A stretch of DNA of 24,644 bases from an uncultured Eubacteriales bacterium (GTDB lineage Bacteria > Bacillota > Clostridia > Christensenellales > CAG-138): contig CACXNN010000056.1 in the NCBI GenBank assembly GCA_902768995.1, forward strand, positions 1 to 24,644. The letters run 5' to 3'. Each line of letters begins with the position of its first letter. Position 1 is the stretch's first letter. A program made the translations under genes and the position numbers. Positions 1-6,692 of the stretch are shown here, in pieces. The notes under the pieces are model-generated. The model was not told the origin of the DNA, made no database searches, and saw only the letters and a program-made list of their open reading frames with translations.

Positions 1-807
1 GGCCTGGGCCCGGTCCTTCACGAACATGTCCATCTCCACGCCGTGGCCGAAGGCCTCGTGGACGATCATGCCCGTGACGGCGGGGGTGCAGACGCACTCG
101 TATTCGCCGGGCACCATGGGCTGGCTGTCGATGAGCTCCAGGGCGGTGGTGACCGCGTTGTCCAGCTTGGCGCGGAGCGCGTCCAAAACCTCAGCCCCGC
201 CCAGGTCGGAGGCGCCGTCGTAGTAGCCCACGATGTCCCCGTCCTTGGGGCACATGGCGTAGATGCTGCCGCAGCTCCACAGGAGGTTCTGCTCCAGGTC
301 CCGGTGGGGGGACAGGAAGAGCTTGTGGATCTCCTGGAACTCGAAACTGGCGATGCAGTCCAGCACCCGCTCGTCCCGGCCCTTGCCGGTCTTGCGGATG
401 TCCGTGAGGGCGGAAAGGATCGCCTCGTCGCCCTTCTCCTCCGGGTGGATGGCGTACTCGCTGGATTTGAGGAGCGTCGCGGGCTCGTCGGGGATCTGAC
501 CGTATTCGCTGAGGGTCAGGCCTTCCGGCAGGCCCGTGAGGGGCATGAGCCGCTCCTCCACCTCCGCCATGATGGCGGGGATGGCCTCTTCGTCGATGTG
601 GGTGAAGGAGTATTCCCCGTAGGACCGGCCGTCGGTGAACAGATCGTCCTCCCCGGCGGACACACCCGAGTTCCCCACCCGATAATACTTGCTCCTGGTG
701 TCGGCCGCCAGCACGGACACGTACCCGTACTTTTCGGACAGCTGCTTCACCAGCGATTGCAGCAGGGGCTTGGCCCCCTGCAAAAATGCGCTGCGCTGTA
801 CCTGCAT
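1..807 (-). CDS. TldD/PmbA-family metalloprotease, N-terminal part (3' end outside window)
   Basis: This is the first 269 codons of a TldD/PmbA-type protein; family members are usually about 450-480 residues, so the C-terminal part lies beyond base 1. The diagnostic motif is HEAFGHGVEMD near the window edge, which matches the HExxxH zinc-binding motif of TldD proteases. TldD/PmbA proteins are cytosolic metalloproteases known from microcin maturation and protein turnover; the role in Clostridia is not established. Two in-frame ATGs occur, at 813 and 807. AGGAGG at 820-815 sits 7 nt before the ATG at 807 but only 1 nt before the ATG at 813, so 807 is the better start (MQVQRSAFLQ). The gene is divergent from the cobW pair and has its own promoter (TTGAAA-N17-TATGAT). 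The family call is confident; the substrate is unknown. Confidence 0.85.
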   Translation of the reverse strand, partial: MQVQRSAFLQGAKPLLQSLVKQLSEKYGYVSVLAADTRSKYYRVGNSGVSAGEDDLFTDGRSYGEYSFTHIDEEAIPAIMAEVEERLMPLTGLPEGLTLSEYGQIPDEPATLLKSSEYAIHPEEKGDEAILSALTDIRKTGKGRDERVLDCIASFEFQEIHKLFLSPHRDLEQNLLWSCGSIYAMCPKDGDIVGYYDGASDLGGAEVLDALRAKLDNAVTTALELIDSQPMVPGEYECVCTPAVTGMIVHEAFGHGVEMDMFVKDRAQA

Positions 808-834
808 TCTCATACCTCCTATGGTGTTTGTATC

Positions 835-863
835 ATCATATCAGCACGGAGACAGGATTTCAA
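835..863 (-). promoter_or_regulatory. Sigma-A promoter of the tldD-like gene
   Basis: On the minus strand TTGAAA (863-858) and TATGAT (840-835) are separated by exactly 17 bp. The -10 lies 27 nt upstream of the preferred ATG at 807, with a strong AGGAGG in between. Confidence 0.7.
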
Positions 864-892
864 CAAAAAGGTGAAGAAGGGCCCGGGAACCC

Positions 893-921
893 TTGAAAAA
901 GGAATCCTTCCGGGCTATAAT
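893..921 (+). promoter_or_regulatory. Sigma-A promoter of the cobW-family pair
   Basis: TTGAAA (893-898), 17 bp and TATAAT (916-921) form a near-consensus promoter, followed by a GGAGG ribosome binding site at 937-941. The spacer holds the perfect inverted repeat AAGGAATCCTT (899-909), which could be an operator. The -35 boxes of this promoter and of the divergent tldD-like promoter are 29 bp apart, so one bound regulator could affect both; this is inference. Confidence 0.75.
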
Positions 922-948
922 AAGCTGATTTAATATGGAGGCAAGAAA

Positions 949-2154
949 GTCGGCGCGGGGAAAACCACCCTCATCAAGAAGCTGATCCAGGAAGCGTACC
1001 AGGGCGAAAAGCTGGTGCTCATCGAGAACGAGTTCGGTGAGATCGGCATCGACGGCGCTTTCATGCAGGACGCGGGCATCCAGGTGAACGAGATGAACTC
1101 TGGCTGCATCTGCTGCTCCTTGGTGGGCGACTTCGGCCGGGCGCTGAAGAAGGTCCTCGCCGAGTACGCGCCGGACCGCATCCTCATCGAGCCCTCGGGC
1201 GTGGGCAAGCTCTCCGACGTGATCGGCGCCGTGGAGCGCATCGATTCCCACGATATAGCGCTCAATTCCTTCACCACCGTGGTGGACGCCAAGAAAGCCA
1301 AGGTGTACATGAAGAACTTCGGCGAGTTCTTCAACAACCAGGTGGAGAGCGCCAACGCCATCATCCTGAGCCGGACCCAGGACGTGACGGAGGCGAAGCT
1401 GGCGGAAGTGCTGGCCCTTCTCAGGGAGCACAACCCCAACGCCGTCATCATCACCACCCCCTGGAGCGAGCTCTCCGGCAAGATGATCCTTTCCGCCATG
1501 GAGCGGAAGGACACCCTGGAGGCGGCCCTGAAGGAGCTCACCGAGATGGCCCGCAAGGAGGAGGAAGAGGAGGAACACGAGCACCATCATCACCATCACC
1601 ATGACGACGATGAGGAGTGCGACGATCCTGAGTGCGAATGCCACCACCATCATGACGATGACGACGACGAGGACGAGCACGAACACCATCACCATCACCA
1701 TCACGACGATGATGATGAGGACGAGGAGCACGAGCACCATCACCATCATCACCACGATGACGACGAGGAGTGCGACGATCCTGAGTGCGAATGCCACCAC
1801 CATCATGACGATGACGACGAGGACGAGGAGCACGAGCACCATCATCATCACCATCATCACCACCACGGCCACGACGCCGACGAGGTGTTCACCAGCTGGG
1901 GCGTGGAGACGGCCAACAAGTATTCTAAGGACGAGATCGAGAGCATCCTCGTGAAGCTGGACGACGCGGCATCCTACGGCGCCATCCTGCGGGCCAAGGG
2001 CGTGGTCGCCGGCAGCGACGGCCAGTGGATCCACTACGATTACGTGCCCGAGGAGCACGACGTGCGCACGGGCCCCGTCTCCTTCACGGGCCGCATCTGC
2101 GTCATCGGGTCCAAGCTCAACGAGGAGGCCCTCAAGGCCCTGTTTAGGGTGTAA
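949..2154 (+). CDS. COG0523 (CobW/G3E) GTPase with His/Asp/Cys-rich metal-binding insert; 5' end damaged
   Basis: This is a G3E-family P-loop GTPase of the type used as a metal chaperone or metal-insertion factor. Visible motifs are the Walker A remnant GAGKTTLIKK, ENEFGEIGID, the COG0523 metal-binding GCICC motif, and ILIEPSGVGK. The position of the NKxD motif reads LSRTQ. A long acidic His-rich insert (bases 1573-1866) carries four poly-His runs and two CDDPECEC modules, followed by a CobW C-terminal-like domain. No usable start codon precedes Walker A in frame: reading back from GAGKTT gives a stop at 931 with only sense codons between. Homologues begin roughly M-x(8)-GFLGAGKTT, so about 30-40 bp seem missing just after the GGAGG at 937-941. 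The first in-frame GTG (1015) would delete Walker A. It is followed after 3 nt by a second COG0523 gene, probably one operon. The metal is unknown; Zn, Ni or Co are possible. Confidence 0.8.
   Translation, partial: VGAGKTTLIKKLIQEAYQGEKLVLIENEFGEIGIDGAFMQDAGIQVNEMNSGCICCSLVGDFGRALKKVLAEYAPDRILIEPSGVGKLSDVIGAVERIDSHDIALNSFTTVVDAKKAKVYMKNFGEFFNNQVESANAIILSRTQDVTEAKLAEVLALLREHNPNAVIITTPWSELSGKMILSAMERKDTLEAALKELTEMARKEEEEEEHEHHHHHHHDDDEECDDPECECHHHHDDDDDEDEHEHHHHHHHDDDDEDEEHEHHHHHHHDDDEECDDPECECHHHHDDDDEDEEHEHHHHHHHHHHGHDADEVFTSWGVETANKYSKDEIESILVKLDDAASYGAILRAKGVVAGSDGQWIHYDYVPEEHDVRTGPVSFTGRICVIGSKLNEEALKALFRV
1573..1866 (+). repeat. In-gene tandem module encoding His-run / CDDPECEC / acidic segments
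   Basis: Two copies of a module of about 153 bp (51 codons) lie in frame in the GTPase gene. The stretch starting GAGGAGTGCGACGATCC at 1612 recurs at 1765 with more than 50 bases identical. Each unit encodes a His run, DDDEECDDPECEC, HHHH and an acidic tail. It is protein-coding repetition and not a CRISPR array. Confidence 0.85.
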
Positions 2155-2157
2155 GCT

Positions 2158-3153
2158 ATGGAAGATATCCCCGTATTCCTGTTCACGGGCTTTCTGGACG
2201 CGGGCAAGACCTCCTTCGTCCAGAGCCTGCTGGAGGATAAGGAATTCAATAACGGCCAGCCCACGCTGGTGATCCAGTGCGAGGAGGGCGAGGAGGAGCT
2301 GCTCCCGGACCGGTTCCCCAAGAAGGGGAAGGTGAGCATCGTCACCATCGACAGCGAGGATAGGCTCACCGAGGGGCATCTATTGGCGCTGACGAAGCAG
2401 TACAAACCCGCCCGGATCATCGTGGAATATAACGGCATGTGGCTCAACAACAGCCTGTTCCAGGCTCTGCCCGAGAGCTGGTCCATCGCGGGGGAAACGC
2501 TGTTCTTCGACAGCACCACCTTTGCCGTATACAACGCCAACATGCGGCAGCTGGTGGTGGATAAGCTTCGGACCGCGGAGCTGGTGCTCTTCAACCGGGT
2601 CACGGAGGACACGGACAAGATGGCCCTACATAAGATCGTCCGGGCCATCACCCGCCAGGCGGACATCGCCTACTCCTACGACAGCGGCAAGACCGAGTAC
2701 GACGAGATCATCGACCCCCTGCCCTTCGACGTGGACGCGCCCATCGTGAAGGTGGAGGACAAGGACTACGCCCTCTTCTACCAGGACCTGGTGGAGGACT
2801 TCAAGAAGTACCACGGGAAGGTGGTGGAGTTCACCGCCCTGGTGGCGCGGAACAACCGCATGCCTAAGGACACCTTCGTGGCCGGGCGGCAGCTCATGCA
2901 GTGCTGCGCCGCGGATATCCAGTTCGCCGCCTTCGCCTTCAAGTACGACAACGCCGCCAGCCTCCAGAACCAGGGCTGGTACAAGGTGACCGCCAAGATC
3001 GAGGTCCGCTACTCCGCCATCTACGGCAAGAAGGGCCCCGTCTTCAACGAGGTCCGCTACTCCGCCATCTACGGCAAGAAGGGCCCCGTCTTCAATACCC
3101 TGGCCATCGAGCCCTGGCGGGAGCCCGAGGAGCCCGTAGCCACGTTCTATTGA
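2158..3153 (+). CDS. COG0523 (CobW/G3E) GTPase fused to a TIGR03943/YcgQ-like C-terminal domain
   Basis: This 331-residue protein starts with a P-loop, GFLDAGKTS (residues 11-19), and a G3E-like core. It lacks the GCxCC metal motif of its upstream neighbour and has NRVTED (146-151) where NKxD is expected. From about residue 218 it changes character. The segment VEFTALVARNNRMPKDTFVAG, followed by QLMQCCAAD with Cys249-Cys250, resembles from memory the C-terminal domain of TIGR03943/YcgQ putative permease subunits, which carry a CCxAD motif. The start lies 3 nt after the upstream stop, behind a weak AGGGTG, so the two genes are probably co-transcribed and may work as a pair on the same metal. 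Residues 282-313 contain an exact 16-residue duplication, EVRYSAIYGKKGPVFN twice. The GTPase call is confident; the fusion domain is a recollection-based match. Confidence 0.75.
   Translation: MEDIPVFLFTGFLDAGKTSFVQSLLEDKEFNNGQPTLVIQCEEGEEELLPDRFPKKGKVSIVTIDSEDRLTEGHLLALTKQYKPARIIVEYNGMWLNNSLFQALPESWSIAGETLFFDSTTFAVYNANMRQLVVDKLRTAELVLFNRVTEDTDKMALHKIVRAITRQADIAYSYDSGKTEYDEIIDPLPFDVDAPIVKVEDKDYALFYQDLVEDFKKYHGKVVEFTALVARNNRMPKDTFVAGRQLMQCCAADIQFAAFAFKYDNAASLQNQGWYKVTAKIEVRYSAIYGKKGPVFNEVRYSAIYGKKGPVFNTLAIEPWREPEEPVATFY
3001..3095 (+). repeat. 48-bp exact tandem duplication inside the second cobW-family gene
   Basis: Bases 3001-3048 and 3049-3095 are identical for 47 bases, in frame, each encoding EVRYSAIYGKKGPVFN. 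The absence of any divergence indicates a very recent duplication or an assembly artefact. Confidence 0.95.
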
Positions 3154-3167
3154 TCCCTTTTTCTCTT

Positions 3168-3203
3168 GCCGCTTTTTCTTTTCAGGTGAAAGGAAAAAGC
3201 GGC
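3168..3203. repeat. Intergenic palindromic repeat, family A, copy 1
   Basis: The 17-bp arm GCCGCTTTTTCTTTTCA (3168-3184) pairs with 3187-3203 with one mismatch (G-U in RNA) around a 2-nt centre. A nearly identical palindrome lies at 7574-7608, so this is a dispersed element. No clean T-run follows, so a terminator role for the cobW operon is possible but not shown. Confidence 0.85.
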
Positions 3204-3274
3204 GCAAAAAGAAAAGTCCATTGGGGATAATGAAAAAAAGGGAGAGCATTTCTCCCCGAATAAAGTTCTTTGGG

Positions 3275-3302
3275 TGCAGCCTTTCTTTCAAGAAAGGCTG
3301 CA
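3275..3302. repeat. Perfect intergenic palindrome (13-bp arms)
   Basis: TGCAGCCTTTCTT (3275-3287) is perfectly complementary to 3290-3302, with a 2-nt centre. It sits directly upstream of the spoVT promoter region and resembles in style the T/A-rich palindromes elsewhere in the window. It may be a dispersed repeat or a bidirectional hairpin. Confidence 0.8.
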
Positions 3303-3329
3303 TGTTTTTAGGCAAAACCGTTCAAAATA
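3299..3329 (+). promoter_or_regulatory. Candidate forespore (sigma-G-like) promoter of spoVT
   Basis: TGCATG (3299-3304), 18 bp and CAAAATA (3323-3329) approximate the sigma-G consensus (TGHATA and CATWHTA). spoVT is sigma-G dependent in Bacillus. The match is imperfect and overlaps the end of the palindrome, so this is tentative. Confidence 0.35.
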
Positions 3330-3360
3330 GGGGCATGAAGAATTATAGACGAGGTGGAAG

Positions 3361-3894
3361 ATGAAGGCGACCGGGATCGTGCGGCGGATAGACGAGCTGG
3401 GGCGGATCGTGATCCCCAAGGAGATACGGCGGACGCTCCGGATACAGGAGAGCGACCCCATGGAGATCTATATGGGGGACGACGGCAGCATCCAGCTGAA
3501 GAAATACTCCTCCGTGGGCGGTCTCAAGGAGGTGGCGGAGCAGTACGTCCAGGCGCTGAACGGGGCCTTTGGGCTTACGGCGGCGGTGACGGACAAGGAG
3601 GCCTGCGTGGCGGCGGCGGGGCGGCAGCGGCGATGGCTGTTGGACAAGCCTCTGCTGGACGCCGTCCGGCGGCGGCTGCTGGGCCGACAGGTGATCGAGG
3701 AGCGCAACGCCCTCCTGGCCCAGGGGCAGGAAGCGCCCTTCACCTCCCTGTTGGGGGTGCCCATCCTTTTGGAGGGGGACACCGTGGGCGGCGTGTTCCT
3801 GTTGAGCGCCGAGGGCGGCCCGGCCCTGGGGGACAGCGCCCTGCAGAGCCTCAAGACCGGAGCGCTGTATCTCGGGCGATTGTTGAGCGTGTAA
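3361..3894 (+). CDS. spoVT: Stage V sporulation protein T (AbrB-type transcriptional regulator)
   Basis: The protein has 177 residues, essentially the length of Bacillus SpoVT (178). Residues 1-50 are a SpoVT/AbrB swapped-hairpin DNA-binding domain (MKATGIVRRIDELGRIVIPKEIRRTL in family terms, followed by DPMEIY and LKKYS). Residues from about 55 to 177 fit the GAF-like C-terminal domain that distinguishes SpoVT from AbrB. SpoVT tunes forespore sigma-G gene expression during late sporulation. The ATG follows AGGTGGAAG at close spacing. The gene stands alone between repeat-rich spacers, convergent with the membrane-protein gene downstream. Confidence 0.92.
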   Translation: MKATGIVRRIDELGRIVIPKEIRRTLRIQESDPMEIYMGDDGSIQLKKYSSVGGLKEVAEQYVQALNGAFGLTAAVTDKEACVAAAGRQRRWLLDKPLLDAVRRRLLGRQVIEERNALLAQGQEAPFTSLLGVPILLEGDTVGGVFLLSAEGGPALGDSALQSLKTGALYLGRLLSV

Positions 3895-3897
3895 AGA

Positions 3898-3924
3898 CGG
3901 GAGGGGCAAGCCCCTCCCCTACGG
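3898..3924 (-). repeat. GTAGGGG...GCTTGCC palindromic repeat, copy 1; possible spoVT terminator hairpin
   Basis: GGGAGGGGC (3899-3907) and GCCCCTCCC (3910-3918) form a perfect 9-bp stem with a 2-nt centre, just after the spoVT stop. Read on the minus strand it begins CCGTAGGGGAGGGGCTTGCC. It is paired head-to-head with a second copy at 3943-3971. No T-run follows on either strand. Confidence 0.7.
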
Positions 3925-3942
3925 TCACTTGTTGTCCCACAT

Positions 3943-3971
3943 CCGTAGGGGCCGTGGCTTGCCTGGCCCGC
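3943..3971 (+). repeat. GTAGGGG...GCTTGCC palindromic repeat, copy 2
   Basis: CCGTAGGGGCCGTGGCTTGCC (start and core shared with copy 1) runs to a GGCCCGC end and can fold on itself. It faces copy 1 about 20 bp away, in the spacer between the convergent spoVT and membrane-protein genes. Confidence 0.65.
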
Positions 3972-3994
3972 ATATATGCTTTTGGGGTTTGGGA

Positions 3995-5488
3995 TCAATA
4001 CTCCTGATAGAACTCTTCGCCGGTGACGGTGTTGACGTACAGGGCGTCGGCGCCCCAGCCCATGATGTCGATGCGCTCCATGGCATAGTGCTGGATCTCC
4101 ATGAGCCGACCGCCCTCGAAGCAGAACTCGTACCAGCGGCCGTCCATCATATAGGCGTCGATGGTGCAGAAGTTGCCGTCGTAGACCGCGTTCACATCCA
4201 CTTCCTTCACGTTCTCCTTGCCGAAGGTCTGCTCCGCCACGTACTTCACGTAGTGGATGTACTCCACGCCGCCCATCTTGTCGTAGGGGATGGTGATGAG
4301 CTTCAGATCGTCGTCGGGGTTGTAGAGCCCGTCGCAGGTGGCATGGACGATGTAGCCGGACTTGGCGGCGATGTCCATGTCGACGAGGCCGTCCTTGTGG
4401 ATGTGGTAGAAGTTCTCCCGGTAGCCGGACTTGTCCAGGAAATAGGTGATCTCCCAATCCTTCAGATTATAGTCCAGCTCCTCCACGGTCTTGCCCTCGG
4501 CGTCCCGGCGCTCGGCGGCACGGCCGTTGGCGGCGGACAGGAACATACGGTACATCAGCGCGATCTGATCCACGGTCATATCGCCCTCGGCGGGCTCCTT
4601 GGGGCTGCCCTGGACGAAGTTCTGCTCCGCCACCAGGTGCACTATTTCTTCGCTGTGGCGGACATCCGCCTGGAAGCAAACCGACTCCTGCATGCTGTAT
4701 TGATCCTGGTGGACCTGGATGCCATGAAGGGTGTTCATGGTGTAGCACAGGGTGATCCAGCGGCCGTCGCTGAGCTCGAAGGCGAAGAACTGATCGATCC
4801 GATTCCCGGCCCGATCCCGGCTGCCGCCCCGGTCCTTCGCCCCTTTGCCCAGGGTGGTGCCCAGGTATTCCGCCACCTCCTTGGCGTCCTCCTTCTCGTG
4901 GACGGTCGCGGTGGCCGGGAACCGGGCGTTGTCCGCGATGAGCAGGTTCAGATCCTTCTCCGTGAGCACACAGGCGAAGCTGTTGCCCTTGCCGGTGAGC
5001 CGCAGCACGTTCTCCCGATAGCCCGCCTCGTCCACGTACCGGGTGACGGTGGCGGTGGCGAAGTCGTGGTCCTCCCCGCCCACATTGAACAGCAGGTAGT
5101 AGATGTCCTTGGCCTTCTTCCGGGCGGCCTCCGCCAAATCGTCGTCCACCTTGTCCCCCTCCTTCCAGGTCTTGGCCTGGTAGGAGTAGATTTGGGTGAT
5201 GCGGGGGAAGATGTCCTTGTACTTCCACTCCGTGTTCAGAATGTCCTCGGACACCAGCTCCGCGGGCATGACCGTGGGCGCAGGAGAAGTCTCCACCTGA
5301 CCGGCGGCGCCGGGCTCCTTCGTGGGGTTGGTCGTGGCCTCCGCCTCGGCAAAGGAGGTGCGGATCATGACGTCCTGCATCCTGCCGCCTTCAAAGAGGC
5401 GCAGGCCGCCCCAGAAGGCGACCCCCAGCACCAGCACGGCCAAGAGGGTGGCGATCAATACCTTATTTTTCATCCAGAAGAGTCTCAT
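3995..5488 (-). CDS. Membrane-anchored extracytoplasmic protein with two similar halves, unknown function
   Basis: I do not recognise a named family for this 497-residue protein. Residues 6-30 (MKNKVLIATLLAVLVLGVAF and on) form one N-terminal membrane helix, followed by a Pro/Thr-rich linker and a large polar domain, so most of it should lie outside the cell. Two halves look related. Each has a GYREN segment followed about 100 residues later by a DGRWxxxC/xFC segment (SDGRWITLCYTMNTLHGIQVH and MDGRWYEFCFEGGRLMEIQHY in outline). RBS AAAGGAG lies 10 nt before the ATG; a second in-frame ATG is at codon 6. It lies directly downstream of a histidine kinase gene, behind a TATACT box and three TTACAA repeats shared with the regulator gene and the 14.4-kb lipoprotein gene. 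It is probably a target or partner of that two-component system. Confidence 0.75.
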   Translation of the reverse strand: MRLFWMKNKVLIATLLAVLVLGVAFWGGLRLFEGGRMQDVMIRTSFAEAEATTNPTKEPGAAGQVETSPAPTVMPAELVSEDILNTEWKYKDIFPRITQIYSYQAKTWKEGDKVDDDLAEAARKKAKDIYYLLFNVGGEDHDFATATVTRYVDEAGYRENVLRLTGKGNSFACVLTEKDLNLLIADNARFPATATVHEKEDAKEVAEYLGTTLGKGAKDRGGSRDRAGNRIDQFFAFELSDGRWITLCYTMNTLHGIQVHQDQYSMQESVCFQADVRHSEEIVHLVAEQNFVQGSPKEPAEGDMTVDQIALMYRMFLSAANGRAAERRDAEGKTVEELDYNLKDWEITYFLDKSGYRENFYHIHKDGLVDMDIAAKSGYIVHATCDGLYNPDDDLKLITIPYDKMGGVEYIHYVKYVAEQTFGKENVKEVDVNAVYDGNFCTIDAYMMDGRWYEFCFEGGRLMEIQHYAMERIDIMGWGADALYVNTVTGEEFYQEY

Positions 5489-5522
5489 GTGCGTTTCGCT
5501 CCTTTCTCAAGTTGACACCGTC

Positions 5523-5576
5523 AGTATAGGGCCAGACTTGTAAGGAAGTCTTCATCAACTTGTAAGGGAGTTGTAA
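5523..5576 (-). promoter_or_regulatory. Response-regulator operator and promoter of the membrane-protein gene
   Basis: On the minus strand TTACAA occurs at 5576-5571, 5565-5560 and 5543-5538: spacing 11 bp and then 22 bp, i.e. the same helical face with one degenerate site between. TATACT follows at 5528-5523, exactly 9 nt after the last repeat. The same repeat-N9-TATACT arrangement occurs upstream of the response-regulator gene. The first two repeats lie inside the final codons of the kinase gene. Confidence 0.75.
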
Positions 5577-6692
5577 AAGGTCACGGTGGCCACGGTGCCC
5601 CCGTCCGCGCCCCGGGCGTAGGTGAGCTTGGCCCCGTGGGCCTGGGCGATCTGGTGGCACAGGGGCACGCCCAGGCCGCCGCTCGAATGGAGCTTCTTGA
5701 ATTTGGAGGGATGGTTCACATAGTTCAAAGCTTCGTCGCTCATGCCGCTGCCGTGGTCCATGACGGCCAGCACGTTGGGTGCGGCCCGCAGTTCCACGGG
5801 TGCCCCAGCCGGGGAAGCCTTCACGGCGTTGTCCACCAGGTTGTTTAAAAGGGAAGAAAGCATGGCCCGGTCCCCGAAGATGGTGGGCCAGTGGACCTCG
5901 TAGGTCACGGTGGGATAGGTCTGCTGGATGTGGTCGAAGAGCTCCTCCACGTCCACGGGGCCGAAGGGGGTGGCTTCCTCCTTGGCGTTGTGGAGGGTCA
6001 GGAGCCGGGCGGAGATATCCGAGAGCCGGGTGCTCTCCTCGGCGATGTAGCTGGCGGCCATGTACCGCTGCTCCTCGTTCAGTTTGGCGTCCCGCAGGGT
6101 CTCGGCGTAGCCCTTCATGGCGGTGAGAGGGGTCCGCATCTCGTGGGCCAGGCGGCTCACGGGCAGGTTGACCCGATAGAGAAGGATATACAAGGCCGCC
6201 GCCATAAGGAGGGCCACCAGGGTGCCGGTGAGGGCCGCCGCCGTGACCTGGCGCTTCAGCAGGGCGTCCGTGGCCGCCGCGTCCTTCAGGTACAGAAAGT
6301 CGTAGCCCGAGGGAAGCTTGTCGCTGACGAACAGGTACAGTCGCCCCTGGTCCCGGAGGAAGCCCAGGGTGCCGGGGGCCTTGTCCACGGCAAAGGGCAG
6401 GGAGCTGTAGCCCGCCCCGTCCTGGCGGGTCCTGGCGGGCCTCGAAGTACAGGCCCGTGCCGGCGTAGTATTCCAGGAACGTCTGCATCACGGGGAGCTG
6501 CCGCCCCTCCGGCGCCTGGTCCATGGTCCGTTCCAGCGTCCCGGCGATGACCCGCTCCTCCCGGAGGGCGGCGTCCGTGGCCCCCTTCACCGTGACGGAC
6601 AGGGCGGGGGCGGTGACGCCGAACATGCACCCGTAGAGGATCAGGGAGCAGAGGAGGGTGGAAAGAAGATAGGTTTTCTGCCAGAGTTTCAT
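5555..6692 (-). CDS. Sensor histidine kinase, frameshifted by a 10-bp tandem duplication
   Basis: The protein has an N-terminal membrane helix (about residues 5-30), an extracytoplasmic segment of about 120 residues, a second helix and a kinase core. The core shows H-box RLAHEMRTPLT, N-box LLNNLVDNAVKAS, G1 MDHGSGM and G2 SSGGLGVPLC. The reading frame breaks at 6419-6438, where GTCCTGGCGG is present twice. Removing one copy joins ...LYFEARQD to GAGYSSLPFAVDKAPG and gives about 375 residues. Only about 12 residues separate the second helix from the H-box, so no complete HAMP domain is present; this may be natural or another loss. The ATG follows the regulator's TAA directly (TAAATG), so the pair is translationally coupled. 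As written, the product would be truncated in its sensor domain unless the duplication is an artefact. Confidence 0.88.
6419..6438. repeat. 10-bp tandem duplication that frameshifts the histidine kinase gene
   Basis: GTCCTGGCGG is repeated exactly at 6419-6428 and 6429-6438. Its length is not a multiple of three, and deleting one copy restores a continuous kinase reading frame. Confidence 0.95.

Noticed and set aside
1573..1866. Repeat array resembling a CRISPR or VNTR
   Set aside because: The units are in frame, encode metal-binding runs, and lack constant repeats with unique spacers.
841..2379. Long minus-strand ORF of 512 codons opposite the His-rich GTPase gene
   Set aside because: It is the antisense of poly-His/Asp coding DNA (Val/Met repeats), has no family signature, and the plus-strand frame carries clear GTPase motifs.
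3929..5515. 528-codon plus-strand ORF
   Set aside because: It is antisense to the membrane-anchored protein gene, has no signal or family motif, and its composition reflects the GC-rich opposite strand.
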